Below, one piece after another: positions 52,194 through 60,244 of a stretch of 64,000 nucleotides of DNA (the first letter of the stretch is position 1; each line of letters opens with the position of its first letter). The stretch is from Salipiger pentaromativorans (GTDB taxonomy: Bacteria; Pseudomonadota; Alphaproteobacteria; Rhodobacterales; Rhodobacteraceae): NCBI RefSeq assembly GCF_024721115.1, contig NZ_JAMDHK010000011.1, positions 63,055-127,054 on the forward strand, written 5' to 3'. Made by a program: the position numbers and the translations under genes. A model generated the notes under the pieces. That model was not told the DNA's origin. It worked only from the letters and a program-made list of their open reading frames with translations, and made no database searches.

Positions 52194-53189
52194 ATGAAGG
52201 CGCACATCGCGGCCATGGATGTCCGGCCCAACCCGCCTCTCGCCGCCGCGCTGACGCTGCTGGCCTCCGCCTTCGTGGCGGGGACGACGTTGCTGGCCAA
52301 GATGCTCGGCACCGAGACGCTGGGCCCGCCGCTGCACCCGTTGCAGGTCAGTCAGGGGCGGTTTCTCTTCGCGCTGATGGCGTTCTCGAGCGCGGCGCTG
52401 ATCCTGCGGCCGCGCCTGACCCGGCCCGCCTGGGCGACCCACACGCTGCGGGTGGTGTTCGGCTGGGGCGGGGTAAGTTTCATGTTCGCCGCCGCCGCTT
52501 TCATTCCGCTGTCCGATGCCACCGCCATCAGCTTTCTGAACCCGGTCGTGGCGATGTTGCTGGCGATCCCGCTGCTTGGCGAAAAGGTCGGGCGCTGGCG
52601 CGTCTCGGCTGCCGTGATCGCGGTGGTGGGCGCAATGGTGCTGCTGCGCCCGACCCCGGAGGCCTTTCAGCCGGCGGCGCTTCTGGCGCTGGGCGCGGCG
52701 CTGTCTCTGGGCTGCGAACTGGTGGTCATCAAGCGGCTGACGCAGCGCGAGGGGGCGTTCCAGATCCTGCTGATCAACAATCTGATCGGGGCGCTCATCG
52801 CCAGTGCCGCCGCCCTGGCGGTCTGGCAGGCGCCGACGCCGGGGCAATGGGCGGCGCTGGCCGGGCTCGGCCTGCTCATGGCCGCGGCGCAGGTCTGTTT
52901 CGTCAACGCGATCCGCCGCGCCGACGCCAGCTTCGTCTCGCCCTTCTGGTATGCCACGCTGGTCTTTGCCGCGCTCTACGACTACCTGATCTTCGCCGAG
53001 GCGCCGGACGCGGTGTCGGGCCTGGGCGCGGCGATCATCGTCGCGGGGGCGGCGCTGCTGGCCTGGCGCGAGGCGCGGCTCAGGCCTTCAGGCGCCAGCC
53101 CGTCCGGAACAGGCCCCATGCCGCTAGCAGCACCGCCGCCGTCGCCGCCAGAGCCACCAGAAAGCCAAAGCCCGGGGCCGCGTCGCTGA
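52194..53189 (+). CDS. DMT-family (EamA) transporter
   Basis: A 331-aa protein with ten hydrophobic helices in two EamA halves (AAFIPLSDATAISFLNPVVAMLLAIPLLGEKV in the first; FVSPFWYATLVFAALYDYLIFAEAP in the second). EamA proteins export metabolites such as amino acids; substrate unknown. ATG 52215 is an alternative start. The last 35 residues are Pro/Ser-rich and are encoded over the 3' end of the convergent ABC-2 permease gene: the 3' overlap is 110 bp, unusually long. Confidence 0.87.
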   Translation: MKAHIAAMDVRPNPPLAAALTLLASAFVAGTTLLAKMLGTETLGPPLHPLQVSQGRFLFALMAFSSAALILRPRLTRPAWATHTLRVVFGWGGVSFMFAAAAFIPLSDATAISFLNPVVAMLLAIPLLGEKVGRWRVSAAVIAVVGAMVLLRPTPEAFQPAALLALGAALSLGCELVVIKRLTQREGAFQILLINNLIGALIASAAALAVWQAPTPGQWAALAGLGLLMAAAQVCFVNAIRRADASFVSPFWYATLVFAALYDYLIFAEAPDAVSGLGAAIIVAGAALLAWREARLRPSGASPSGTGPMPLAAPPPSPPEPPESQSPGPRR

Positions 53190-53889
53190 CCCCCAGCATG
53201 CCGTAGCGGGCGCCGTCGATCAGGTAGAAGACCGGATTGAAGTGGGTGATCTCGTACAGCACCGGCGGCAGCGCCTCGACCGAATAGAAGGTCCCCGAGA
53301 GGAAGGCGAGCGGCGTCACGAGGAAATTCGTGATCGCGGCCATCTGGTCGAACTTCATCGCCCAGAGCCCGGCCAGCATTCCCAGCGCCGACAGGAAGGC
53401 CGCGCCCAGCGTCACGAAGACCAGCAGGGTCAGGGGATGCGCCGGGGTCAGCCCGGTGGCGGCCCAGAGTCCCAGGGTGATCGCCAGCGCCACCAGCAGC
53501 CCGCGCGCCACGCCGCCGGCAAGATAGCCCAGCACCAGCTCGAACGGCGCCAGCGGCGGCATCAGCGTATCGACGATATTGCCCTGCACCTTCGAGATCA
53601 CGATGGAGGAGGAGGTGTTGGCAAAGGCGTTCTGGATCACCGTCATCATCAGGATGCCCGGCGCGATGAAGCTGGTGAAGGGCACGCCCATCACATCGCC
53701 GCGCCGCGGCCCGATGGCGATGGTGAAGATCAGCAGAAACAGCCCGGCGGTCACCAGCGGCGCCAGCAGCGTCTGCGTCCAGACCGAGGTGAAGCGCAGC
53801 ACCTCGCGCCGGCAGAGCGTGTAGAGCCCCAGCCAGTTGACGCGGCCAAAGCGGCGTTCGCCGGGTGTGGGGTGGGGAATATCGGTCAT
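53080..53889 (-). CDS. ABC-2 type transporter permease
   Basis: A 269-aa inner-membrane protein with six helices and the ABC-2 signature IAPGILMMTVIQNAFAN ... LSGTFYSVEALPPVL. The FNPVFYLIDGARYGMLG segment is typical of the YadH/NodJ-like subgroup. Such permeases need an ABC ATPase (YadG/NodI-like), but none is adjacent; the partner gene must lie elsewhere. It is divergent from gcrA and converges on the DMT transporter with a 110-bp overlap. Confidence 0.86.
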   Translation of the reverse strand: MTDIPHPTPGERRFGRVNWLGLYTLCRREVLRFTSVWTQTLLAPLVTAGLFLLIFTIAIGPRRGDVMGVPFTSFIAPGILMMTVIQNAFANTSSSIVISKVQGNIVDTLMPPLAPFELVLGYLAGGVARGLLVALAITLGLWAATGLTPAHPLTLLVFVTLGAAFLSALGMLAGLWAMKFDQMAAITNFLVTPLAFLSGTFYSVEALPPVLYEITHFNPVFYLIDGARYGMLGVSDAAPGFGFLVALAATAAVLLAAWGLFRTGWRLKA

Positions 53890-54008
53890 GCGGATGCCTT
53901 TCCTCTGCGGGCTTGGCTTGTAACTCGGATGGCGATGACTACAATAGGGCCACCCGCGGAATTTCCAGGCGGCCCCGCCGTGGGCCGCTTTTTCAATAAG
54001 GAACAGCC

Positions 54009-54602
54009 ATGTCCTGGACCGATGAGCGCGTCGAGCTGCTGAAGAAGATGTGGGCGGAAGGCCAGTCCGCCAGCCAGATCGCCAAAGAGCTGGGCGGTGT
54101 CACGCGCAACGCCGTGATCGGCAAGGTCCATCGTCTGGGCCTGTCGAACCGCACCGGAGCGGCCGGTGGCGCCGCAGCGGCGGCCCCGGCGAAAGAGGTG
54201 AAGGCCCCGAAAGAGGCCAAGGCCAAGCCGGCTCCGAAGCCGGCCGAACCCGAGGTTGCCGCCAAGCCGCGCGAGCCCGCAGCGCCCGTGGCCGAAACGC
54301 GCCCGGCGACGCTGCCCGCGCGCAAGCAGATCATCCCGGCGGGCCAACCGCTGCCGCCGCAGCCCTCGGCCAACGAGATCAGCCCCGAGGCCTTGGCCAA
54401 GGTCAGCGAGATCGAGAAGAAGGCCAAGAAGCTGACGCTGATGGAGCTGACCGAGCGCACCTGCAAATGGCCGGTGGGCGACCCGGCGACCGAGGATTTC
54501 TGGTTCTGCGGGCTGCCGGTGCAGCAGGGCAAACCCTATTGCGAGGCGCATGTGGGCGTGGCCTTCCAGCCGATGTCCTCGCGCCGCGACCGGCGGCGGT
54601 GA
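54009..54602 (+). CDS. gcrA: GcrA cell-cycle regulator
   Basis: A 197-aa regulator starting MSWTDERVELLKKMW, with ASQIAKELGGVTRNAVIGKVHRLGLS, the DNA-binding part of GcrA. A Pro/Ala/Lys-rich linker follows, and the C-terminal domain carries CKWPVGDP...FWFCG...YCEAH with conserved cysteines. GcrA binds sigma-70 RNA polymerase and stimulates promoters with methylated GANTC sites, tuning cell-cycle genes in alphaproteobacteria. AAGGA precedes the ATG. A terminator follows. Confidence 0.95.
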   Translation: MSWTDERVELLKKMWAEGQSASQIAKELGGVTRNAVIGKVHRLGLSNRTGAAGGAAAAAPAKEVKAPKEAKAKPAPKPAEPEVAAKPREPAAPVAETRPATLPARKQIIPAGQPLPPQPSANEISPEALAKVSEIEKKAKKLTLMELTERTCKWPVGDPATEDFWFCGLPVQQGKPYCEAHVGVAFQPMSSRRDRRR

Positions 54603-54629
54603 CGCAATCGCCCCTTGGGGAACGACGAC

Positions 54630-54666
54630 AGCGGGGCGCCGGCGATGGCAGCCCCGCTTTGTTTTC
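54630..54666 (+). terminator. Intrinsic terminator of gcrA
   Basis: AGCGGGGC (54630-54637) pairs with GCCCCGCT (54651-54658), 13-nt loop, followed by TTGTTTTCC. It lies 27 nt after the gcrA stop and faces the convergent DUF1127 gene. Confidence 0.85.
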
Positions 54667-54694
54667 CTGGGATCGGAGCAATGCAGCTTCGTGC

Positions 54695-54919
54695 TTACCA
54701 GCCCTGCATGTTGTGCCGTGGCAGGGGGGCTTGATCCGTGTGCTGCGGAAGCGCCATGTCGTGGCGCTCGGTCTCGGTGAGACGTGCCATCCTGCGCGTT
54801 TCGCGCCAGGCGCAATCACGCTGGATCAGCCAAGCCAGACCGCGCAGAGCGATGGCGACAGGGCCCGGTGACCACCGGGTGTTGGGGGGCGTGACGCTGG
54901 AAACGGTCTGGCGGGGCAT
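54695..54919 (-). CDS. DUF1127-domain small protein
   Basis: A 74-aa protein. The segment LRGLAWLIQRDCAWRETRRMARLTETERHDMAL is a recognisable DUF1127 motif (Arg-rich helix ending in a His/Asp-Met/Ile pair). Small DUF1127 proteins in alphaproteobacteria bind RNA or affect phosphate and stress physiology. ATG 54919 is preceded by AAAGGA at good spacing; the frame continues upstream but without similarity. It converges on gcrA and is divergent from the SARP-like regulator gene. Confidence 0.72.
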   Translation of the reverse strand: MPRQTVSSVTPPNTRWSPGPVAIALRGLAWLIQRDCAWRETRRMARLTETERHDMALPQHTDQAPLPRHNMQGW

Positions 54920-55112
54920 CGTAAAGTCCTTTCGGGCTGAGGGGTGATCTGCCTTCCAGACTGACGTTCGAGCGCAAGAGATCCGCAAAATTCGGCGTCA
55001 AAGTCTCGGCAGGTTTCGCAAAACCTGCGCAATACTGCTAAGCTTTCTCCGTAAATTCTGGTTTGTCATTGTGAATGCACTGAAATCCGATGGTCATTTC
55101 CAACCGCGACCC

Positions 55113-56720
55113 ATGCTGACGATCCATCTCACAGGCCCTTTCCGGCTCACAGGTGCCGGAGCTCCGGACCAGATTTCGCGCCGGGCACAGGCGATGCTGG
55201 CCTTTCTGGCGCAGCAGCCCGGCATGCGGGCCGAACGTGGGGTGCTGGCCGATCTGCTCTGGTCGGAGCGGGCGGAAGAGCAGGCACGGGCGTCGCTGCG
55301 GCAAGAGCTTTCGGTGTTGCGCAAGATGCTGCCCGAAGGTGTGTTGGATGCTGATCGCCAGCTTGTCCGGCTCGACCCCTCGCGAGTTGCGGTCGATCGT
55401 TCCGGTTTCGGAGACTTCCTGGAAGGGTTCGACCTTGCTTCGGAACGGTTTGAGGACTGGTTGCGCCAGGAGCGTTCCGCGCAAGGGGAGCAGGCGCGCG
55501 AACGGTCCATACCGGAGCTCCCGGCACGGGAAACCCGGCCCGGTCTGGCCGTGCTGCCGTTCGAGGCATTTGGAGCGGACGACAGAGATATGTTCGCCGA
55601 CGGTGTCGTCGAGGACATCACCTCCGCGCTTTCCCGTGTTCGAGGGTTTCATGTCATCGCGCGCCAGTCAGCCTTTGCGCTGAAAGGCGAACGGCTTGAT
55701 ATTCCCGCCGCCGGCGCGCGGCTCGGGGTGAACTATGTCGTGGAGGGATCGGTGCGCCGGTCGGGCGACAGGGTGCGCATTGCGGTACAGCTTGTTGCGG
55801 CGCGTGATGGTCGAACGCTCTGGGCTGAACGGTTTGACGACCGTCTGGACGATCTTTTCGATCTACAGGATCGGATCGCGGCAAAGGTCGCCGGGCAGGT
55901 TGCCCCACATTTGCGGGCCGCCGAGATTGCGCGCGCCAACCGCCGGGTGCCCGAAGAACGCAGCGCCTACGAGATGACACTGACCGCGCTGCCGCATTTC
56001 TGGTCTCACCGGCGGGAAGAAACGCTCAAGGCCATCGGCTATCTGGATCAGGCGCTTGCGCATTCTCCCGACTATCTTCCCGCGCTGGCCTATAAGTCTT
56101 GGTGTCATGCGCATCAGTGCTGCTATCTCTGGAGTGCCGACGGACATTCCGACCGCGACACGGCGCTTTCGCTGCTGGCCCGTGCGCGTCCACTTGTGCA
56201 GGACGATGCCGCCGTTCTGGTCGCCCTTGGCGCGGTTTGCTCCATTGCAGGGAACGATTTCGAACAAGCCGAAGCCTTTGTGAACCGCGCCCTTCAGCTC
56301 GATCCGAACAATGCCTGGGGCTGGCTTCGCAAGGGTTGGAATGGGCTCTATCGCGGCAGGTTTCAGGAGGCGCTGGATGCGTTCGATCGCTGCGAACAGC
56401 TCAGCCCGCTTGACCCGTTTCACTTCAATGTCCTGTTCGGTCGCTCTGCCGTCATGCGCTCGCTGAACCGGTTCGATGAATCGATCGCCCTTGTCTATGA
56501 AGGGCTCCGGGCGGGGCCGGGAGTGACCTGGGCCTACCGCATGCTCTTCGCTACGCTCTGGATGGCTGGCCGCAAGGACGAGGCGTTGGAGGCGGGGCGG
56601 CTTTGGCGAAGCACCAATCCGGGGCTAACGCCCGAGCTAATGTCTACGCTCCTGCCCAAATGGACGCACGACCCGGAATATCTCGTTGCGCTCAAGCAGC
56701 TTTGGGAGCTCGAGGATTAG
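55113..56720 (+). CDS. SARP/AfsR-like regulator with TolB-N and TPR domains
   Basis: A 535-aa soluble protein with three parts. Residues about 1-110 are an OmpR-like winged helix of SARP type ([40 protein letters not shown]). About 145-260 is the TolB-N/FlgO-like domain ([40 protein letters not shown]) commonly found in adenylate-cyclase-like regulators. The C-terminus has TPR-like repeats ([35 protein letters not shown]). It lacks a cyclase domain. The start is uncertain: GTG 55071 adds 14 residues. It likely senses a ligand or partner via the TPRs and controls transcription; targets unknown. Confidence 0.82.
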   Translation: MLTIHLTGPFRLTGAGAPDQISRRAQAMLAFLAQQPGMRAERGVLADLLWSERAEEQARASLRQELSVLRKMLPEGVLDADRQLVRLDPSRVAVDRSGFGDFLEGFDLASERFEDWLRQERSAQGEQARERSIPELPARETRPGLAVLPFEAFGADDRDMFADGVVEDITSALSRVRGFHVIARQSAFALKGERLDIPAAGARLGVNYVVEGSVRRSGDRVRIAVQLVAARDGRTLWAERFDDRLDDLFDLQDRIAAKVAGQVAPHLRAAEIARANRRVPEERSAYEMTLTALPHFWSHRREETLKAIGYLDQALAHSPDYLPALAYKSWCHAHQCCYLWSADGHSDRDTALSLLARARPLVQDDAAVLVALGAVCSIAGNDFEQAEAFVNRALQLDPNNAWGWLRKGWNGLYRGRFQEALDAFDRCEQLSPLDPFHFNVLFGRSAVMRSLNRFDESIALVYEGLRAGPGVTWAYRMLFATLWMAGRKDEALEAGRLWRSTNPGLTPELMSTLLPKWTHDPEYLVALKQLWELED

Positions 56721-56754
56721 GGCGGGGCTTTTCCGGCGCCACGATCCCGCTTAT

Positions 56755-58137
56755 ATGCCGCCCATGCAGAATCCCCCCGACCTGCGCCCGGATCTCGCGC
56801 GCGCCCGTATCTCCGAGACGAAACGCGACGGCCAGCCGACCATCGGCATGGTCTCTCTCGGCTGTCCCAAGGCGCTGGTCGACAGCGAGCGCATCCTCAC
56901 AAGGCTGCGCGCCGAGGGCTATGGCATCTCGCCCGATTACAGCGGCGCCGATGCGGTGATCGTCAATACCTGCGGCTTTCTCGACAGCGCCAAGGCGGAA
57001 AGCCTCGAGGCCATCGGCGAGGCGCTGAGCGAGAACGGCAAGGTGATCGTCACCGGCTGTCTGGGCGCCGAGCCCGAATATATCACCGGGGTGCATCCCA
57101 AGGTGCTGGCCGTCACCGGCCCGCATCAATACGAGCAGGTTCTGGACGCGGTGCATGGCGCCGTGCCGCCCTCGCCCGATCCCTTCGTGGATCTGCTGCC
57201 GGCGAGCGGGGTGAGCCTCACGCCGCGGCATTACAGCTATCTGAAGATCTCCGAGGGCTGCAACCACGCCTGCAAGTTCTGCATCATCCCCGACATGCGC
57301 GGCAAGCTCGTCTCGCGGCCCGCGAAGGCGGTGCTGCGCGAGGCGGAAAAGCTGGTCGAGGCGGGGGTGAAGGAGCTGCTGGTGATCAGCCAGGACACCA
57401 GCGCCTATGGCACCGACTGGAGGGACCGTGAGGAGAAATTCCCGATCCTGCCGCTGGTGCGCGATCTGGGCGGGCTCGGCGCCTGGGTGCGGCTGCATTA
57501 CGTCTACCCCTATCCGCATGTGCGCGATCTGGTGCCGATGATGATCGGCGCGGCCGAGGCCGGCGCGGGCAAGGTGCTGCCCTATCTCGACATCCCGTTC
57601 CAGCACGCCCATCCCGACACGCTGCGGCGCATGGCGCGGCCTGCGGCGGCGGCCAGAACGCTGGACGAGATCGCCGCCTGGCGGGACATCTGCCCCGACA
57701 TCGTGCTGCGTTCGACCTTCATCGTCGGCTACCCGGGCGAGACCGAGGCGGAGTTCCAGACCCTGCTCGACTGGATGGACGAGGCGCAGCTCGACCGGGT
57801 GGGCTGCTTTCAATACGAGGATGTGGCGGGGGCGCGGTCGAACGCGCTGCCCGATCATGTGGCGCCCGAGATCAAGCAGGAGCGCTGGGAGCGCTTCATG
57901 GAAAAGGCGCAGGAGATTTCGGAGGCCAAGCTGGCCGCCAAGGTCGGCAGGCGGATCGAGGTCATCGTCGATCTGGTCGAGGAGGATGCCGCCACCTGCC
58001 GGACCATGGCCGATGCGCCCGAGATCGACGGCAACCTCTTCATCGACGAGGGCCACGAGCGGCTGAGCGCCGGCGACATCGTCACCGTCGAGGTGGACGA
58101 GGCCGGGGAATACGACCTTTGGGGGCGGCTGGTCTGA
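56755..58137 (+). CDS. rimO: Ribosomal protein S12 methylthiotransferase RimO
   Basis: A 460-aa radical-SAM enzyme adding a methylthio group to Asp of ribosomal protein S12. The UPF0004 domain has cysteines 37, 73 and 102 (SLGCPKA, VNTCGF, TGCLGA) for one 4Fe-4S cluster; the radical-SAM triplet is CNHACKFC (169, 173, 176) followed by IIPDMRG. The C-terminal TRAM domain ends DLWGRLV. The start is ATG 56755 or 56764. It follows the SARP regulator by 34 nt. A second methylthiotransferase, mtaB, lies at the window end. Confidence 0.96.
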   Translation: MPPMQNPPDLRPDLARARISETKRDGQPTIGMVSLGCPKALVDSERILTRLRAEGYGISPDYSGADAVIVNTCGFLDSAKAESLEAIGEALSENGKVIVTGCLGAEPEYITGVHPKVLAVTGPHQYEQVLDAVHGAVPPSPDPFVDLLPASGVSLTPRHYSYLKISEGCNHACKFCIIPDMRGKLVSRPAKAVLREAEKLVEAGVKELLVISQDTSAYGTDWRDREEKFPILPLVRDLGGLGAWVRLHYVYPYPHVRDLVPMMIGAAEAGAGKVLPYLDIPFQHAHPDTLRRMARPAAAARTLDEIAAWRDICPDIVLRSTFIVGYPGETEAEFQTLLDWMDEAQLDRVGCFQYEDVAGARSNALPDHVAPEIKQERWERFMEKAQEISEAKLAAKVGRRIEVIVDLVEEDAATCRTMADAPEIDGNLFIDEGHERLSAGDIVTVEVDEAGEYDLWGRLV

Positions 58138-58169
58138 CGGACGCTCACGAAAGAGCGATTCGCCGGGAG

Positions 58170-58206
58170 GATTCTTTACCGTAAGGTAAAAATCGCCCAT
58201 TTTTTT
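58170..58206 (+). terminator. Terminator-like inverted repeat after rimO
   Basis: GATT-C-TTTACC (58170-58180) pairs with GGTAAA-AATC (58185-58194) with one bulged C and a 4-nt loop, and seven T residues follow at 58200-58206. It is a plausible rimO terminator; the palindrome TTTACC-gtaa-GGTAAA (58175-58190) could equally be an operator. Confidence 0.6.
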
Positions 58207-58235
58207 GGCGTCACCCCTGTCGATTCTGACAGTTT

Positions 58236-58249
58236 TTGATCCAGATCAA
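58236..58249 (+). promoter_or_regulatory. Second FNR/FnrL box
   Basis: TTGAT-CCAG-ATCAA, a perfect FNR consensus, lies 99 nt after rimO. Seventeen bases including five leading T residues are identical to the cydA box at 32912-32928. The only same-direction unit downstream before the terminator at 58495 is the candidate small RNA. Confidence 0.85.
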
Positions 58250-58328
58250 GTGAAAAAGCTGACGTTGCGTCGCTTTCGCAAAAGTTTGCCTTGGGACAAA
58301 ATCCGCCGATTTGTGCTATGATCGGGAT

Positions 58329-58526
58329 GTTCGGTCGGGTCAGCAGGGATGGACCAATCCGGTCTATTTGATCCGATCGCGTGGAGGGGACAGGGCCATT
58401 TCAGGCGTTGGTGTCACAGCCGCCTTTCCCACCATGCGTCCGTGATTGATCCTTTCGGGGGCAAGTGGTTTTGTATTTCTTTTCAGAGCGCTAGGAATGC
58501 TCCCGCATGTCGGGAGCATTCTTTTT
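58329..58526 (+). ncRNA. Candidate FNR-controlled small RNA
   Basis: The evidence is positional: a perfect FNR box upstream, an extended -10 (TG-C-TATGAT, 58314-58322), about 200 bp without a credible gene, and a perfect intrinsic terminator of matching polarity. The start is estimated at about 7 nt after the -10; if the box acts at -41.5 the start would be nearer 58284. An ATG at 58349 opens a frame, but it runs through the terminator and lacks a ribosome binding site; shorter frames have 3-14 codons. The upstream rimO gene has its own terminator-like structure, so this is unlikely to be its 3' end. No known RNA family is recognised. Confidence 0.5.
58495..58526 (+). terminator. Perfect intrinsic terminator of the candidate small RNA
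   Basis: GAATGCTCCCG (58495-58505) pairs with CGGGAGCATTC (58511-58521), an 11-bp perfect stem with a 5-nt loop followed by TTTTT. The T-run is on the plus strand only; on the minus strand the stem is followed by CTAGCGCT, so it does not serve the convergent luxR-type gene ending at 58572. Confidence 0.92.
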
Positions 58527-58571
58527 GGGGGGGCGCTCCGATGGGGCGCAGCCATTGGCGGACGGGCGCGG

Positions 58572-59456
58572 CTACAGCACCACCGTGGGGCGCAGCACGG
58601 CGCCGCCTTCGTCCATCTCGACCAGGATCTGTGCCTCGGCGTCTCCGGGGCGGTTCAGCGGATCGGGCAGCACCCCCAGCGACATGGCCAGGGCCGCGAG
58701 CTCGGCGCGCGAGGTCATTCCGGTGTTCTGCGACAGGGCGCTCAGCCGCTGGCGCACCGCCGAGACCGAGACCCGCAGCCGGTCGGCGATCTGCTTGTCC
58801 TGTAGCCCCGCGCCGATCAGTTCGAGCAGTTCGAGCTGCTTGGGGGTGATGCGGTTGCGTTCGGGGAATTCGCGGCCGAAGTGATACATGTAGCGCTGAA
58901 AGCCGGTCAGCGCGGCGGTGGTCAGCGTCCAGCCATGGGCGTTGATGATGGTCAGCATGTCGCGGCGCGAGTGATCGCCGCCGAAGGTGATCAGTGCGGC
59001 CTGCGGCGGGGCGTTGTAGCGCAGCGGTACGGAATAGCCAGCCCGCATCCCGCGCCGCGCCGCATCCCGCAGCACCTCGACCCGGGCCTCGGGCAGCGGC
59101 TTGTATTCGTCGAGAAACTCGAGCCCCACCGCGATGGGGGTGAGGTGATCCATCGCGTGGCTGCGGAAATAGGACCAGCGCGCCAGCTCGGGGTCGCTGT
59201 TATGCGCGCTGAGCCAGGAGGCATCGTAGGAGGTGCGGATGAAGCGGGTCTTCTTCCAGTCGCGCCAGGAGCTTGCGGAAATGAGATCGACGAAGGGAAG
59301 CTGCAATTCGCGCCCGAGGGCCACGATCAGACGCCATACCTCGAGTGAGCTCTCCGCCGTTTCCAGCCTGAGCAGGAAGCGCTGGAGGAGGTCGGGAACG
59401 TGACGCTCTGCCGCGCAGGTTTCGCGGCTCGGAGGCGTGGCATCAGGCAGTTTCAT
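58572..59456 (-). CDS. LuxR-family regulator with autoinducer-binding-like domain
   Basis: A 294-aa regulator. The N-terminal region (about 30-190) resembles the autoinducer-binding fold (LELPFVDLISASSW-like, SYDASWLSAHNSDPELARWSYF, GYSVPLRYNAPPQAALITFGG). The C-terminal GerE-type helix-turn-helix reads ITPKQLELLELIGAGLQDKQIADRLRVSVSAVRQRLSAL, near 215-255. No LuxI synthase gene is nearby, so this is a LuxR solo; whether it binds a homoserine lactone is unknown. Its start overlaps the stop of the CII-like gene by 14 nt, which implies coupled expression. Confidence 0.87.
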   Translation of the reverse strand: MKLPDATPPSRETCAAERHVPDLLQRFLLRLETAESSLEVWRLIVALGRELQLPFVDLISASSWRDWKKTRFIRTSYDASWLSAHNSDPELARWSYFRSHAMDHLTPIAVGLEFLDEYKPLPEARVEVLRDAARRGMRAGYSVPLRYNAPPQAALITFGGDHSRRDMLTIINAHGWTLTTAALTGFQRYMYHFGREFPERNRITPKQLELLELIGAGLQDKQIADRLRVSVSAVRQRLSALSQNTGMTSRAELAALAMSLGVLPDPLNRPGDAEAQILVEMDEGGAVLRPTVVL

Positions 59457-59970
59457 CCTCCAGATGCAGTTTCATGTCGATCAGCACTTTCTGAATGGCG
59501 AGGGTTTCCTTCAGCAGACGCCGGGCCTCGTTGGCCGAAATCACGCCATCCTCGATCGACTGGTGATATTCCGCCATCAGCATGGCAAAACGCTGGCTAA
59601 GCACGACCACATCGCTGTTGATGCCGCCGCCTTCGCGCGGCGCGTTCCGGCGCTCGCTGTCGTAATGCAGCGCGATCCCCTTCAGCTCGGCCAGGGCCGA
59701 GGTGACATGCGGATAGGAGGCGGCCTCTTCGAGCGCGGCAACGGCGTCGATCGGCATGAAGCGGTCCTCATGCTCGGGGTAGTCGGAGTAATACCGCCCC
59801 AGCGTCGCCTTGGACTTCCCTGTGAGTTTGCACGCCGGTTCGATGCCGACATCCTTCACAAGGGCTTCGGTGTGTTTCTTGAGATAACGTCCGACACTCG
59901 ACATCTGCAAAGCTCTCAGCCCCTTCTGCCCCACCGTAACCGTTGGGGAACTCTCAATATCATTTCCCAT
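59443..59970 (-). CDS. CII-like DNA-binding protein, function unknown
   Basis: A 175-aa protein. Residues about 38-85 contain a helix-turn-helix-like stretch (IEPACKLTGKSKATLGRYY) followed by RFMPIDAVAALEEAASYPHVTSALAELKG, a pattern resembling phage regulatory CII-type proteins kept in alphaproteobacterial chromosomes. The C-terminal half (SQRFAMLMAEYHQSIEDGVISANEARRLLKETLAIQKVLI) is helical and could oligomerise. No phage genes surround it. The start is ATG 59970, or ATG 59904 (MSSVGRYLKK). It is transcribed with the LuxR-type gene. Confidence 0.65.
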   Translation of the reverse strand: MGNDIESSPTVTVGQKGLRALQMSSVGRYLKKHTEALVKDVGIEPACKLTGKSKATLGRYYSDYPEHEDRFMPIDAVAALEEAASYPHVTSALAELKGIALHYDSERRNAPREGGGINSDVVVLSQRFAMLMAEYHQSIEDGVISANEARRLLKETLAIQKVLIDMKLHLEDETA

Positions 59971-60122
59971 TAAACGAGCCGGAAGGAAATGTCATTCCGA
60001 TACCTGCCGGTTCGCCGGCTGTACGAGTGGCCGATGCCCAACATCGGTGCAAGGGTAAGATGGCGGCGCCCGTTCCGTGAGGCCGGGGCGGTCTGCCGTC
60101 AGGAAAAGAACTGGCGCGGTGG

Positions 60123-60158
60123 AGGCCGGAGACCCCCGGGGGCATGCCCCCACGGCCT
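60123..60158 (+). other. Nested inverted repeat in the tdk leader
   Basis: AGGCCG (60123-60128) faces CGGCCT (60153-60158), and inside is the perfect palindrome GGGGGCATGCCCCC (60138-60151), overlapping CCCCCGGGGG (60133-60142). It lies about 90 nt before the tdk ATG in a 274-bp gap that otherwise shows no gene. It could be a structured mRNA leader or simply a GC-rich repeat element. Confidence 0.35.
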
Positions 60159-60244
60159 GCCCATCGCGCCGCTTTTTCCGTTGGCGAAAGGACGCAGCCT
60201 TTCCCGCTTGCGCGGCGGCGTGGGCTGCGGCATGGCTCTGCCCC

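Noticed and set aside
58349-58849. A 166-codon plus-strand frame starting ATGGACCAATCC
   Set aside because: It runs straight through a perfect intrinsic terminator at 58495-58526 and into the antisense of the LuxR-type gene, has no ribosome binding site at proper spacing, and becomes Arg/Ala-rich.
59443-59970. CII-like gene considered as a prophage remnant
   Set aside because: No other phage gene, attachment site or change in base composition surrounds it; it looks like a resident regulator.
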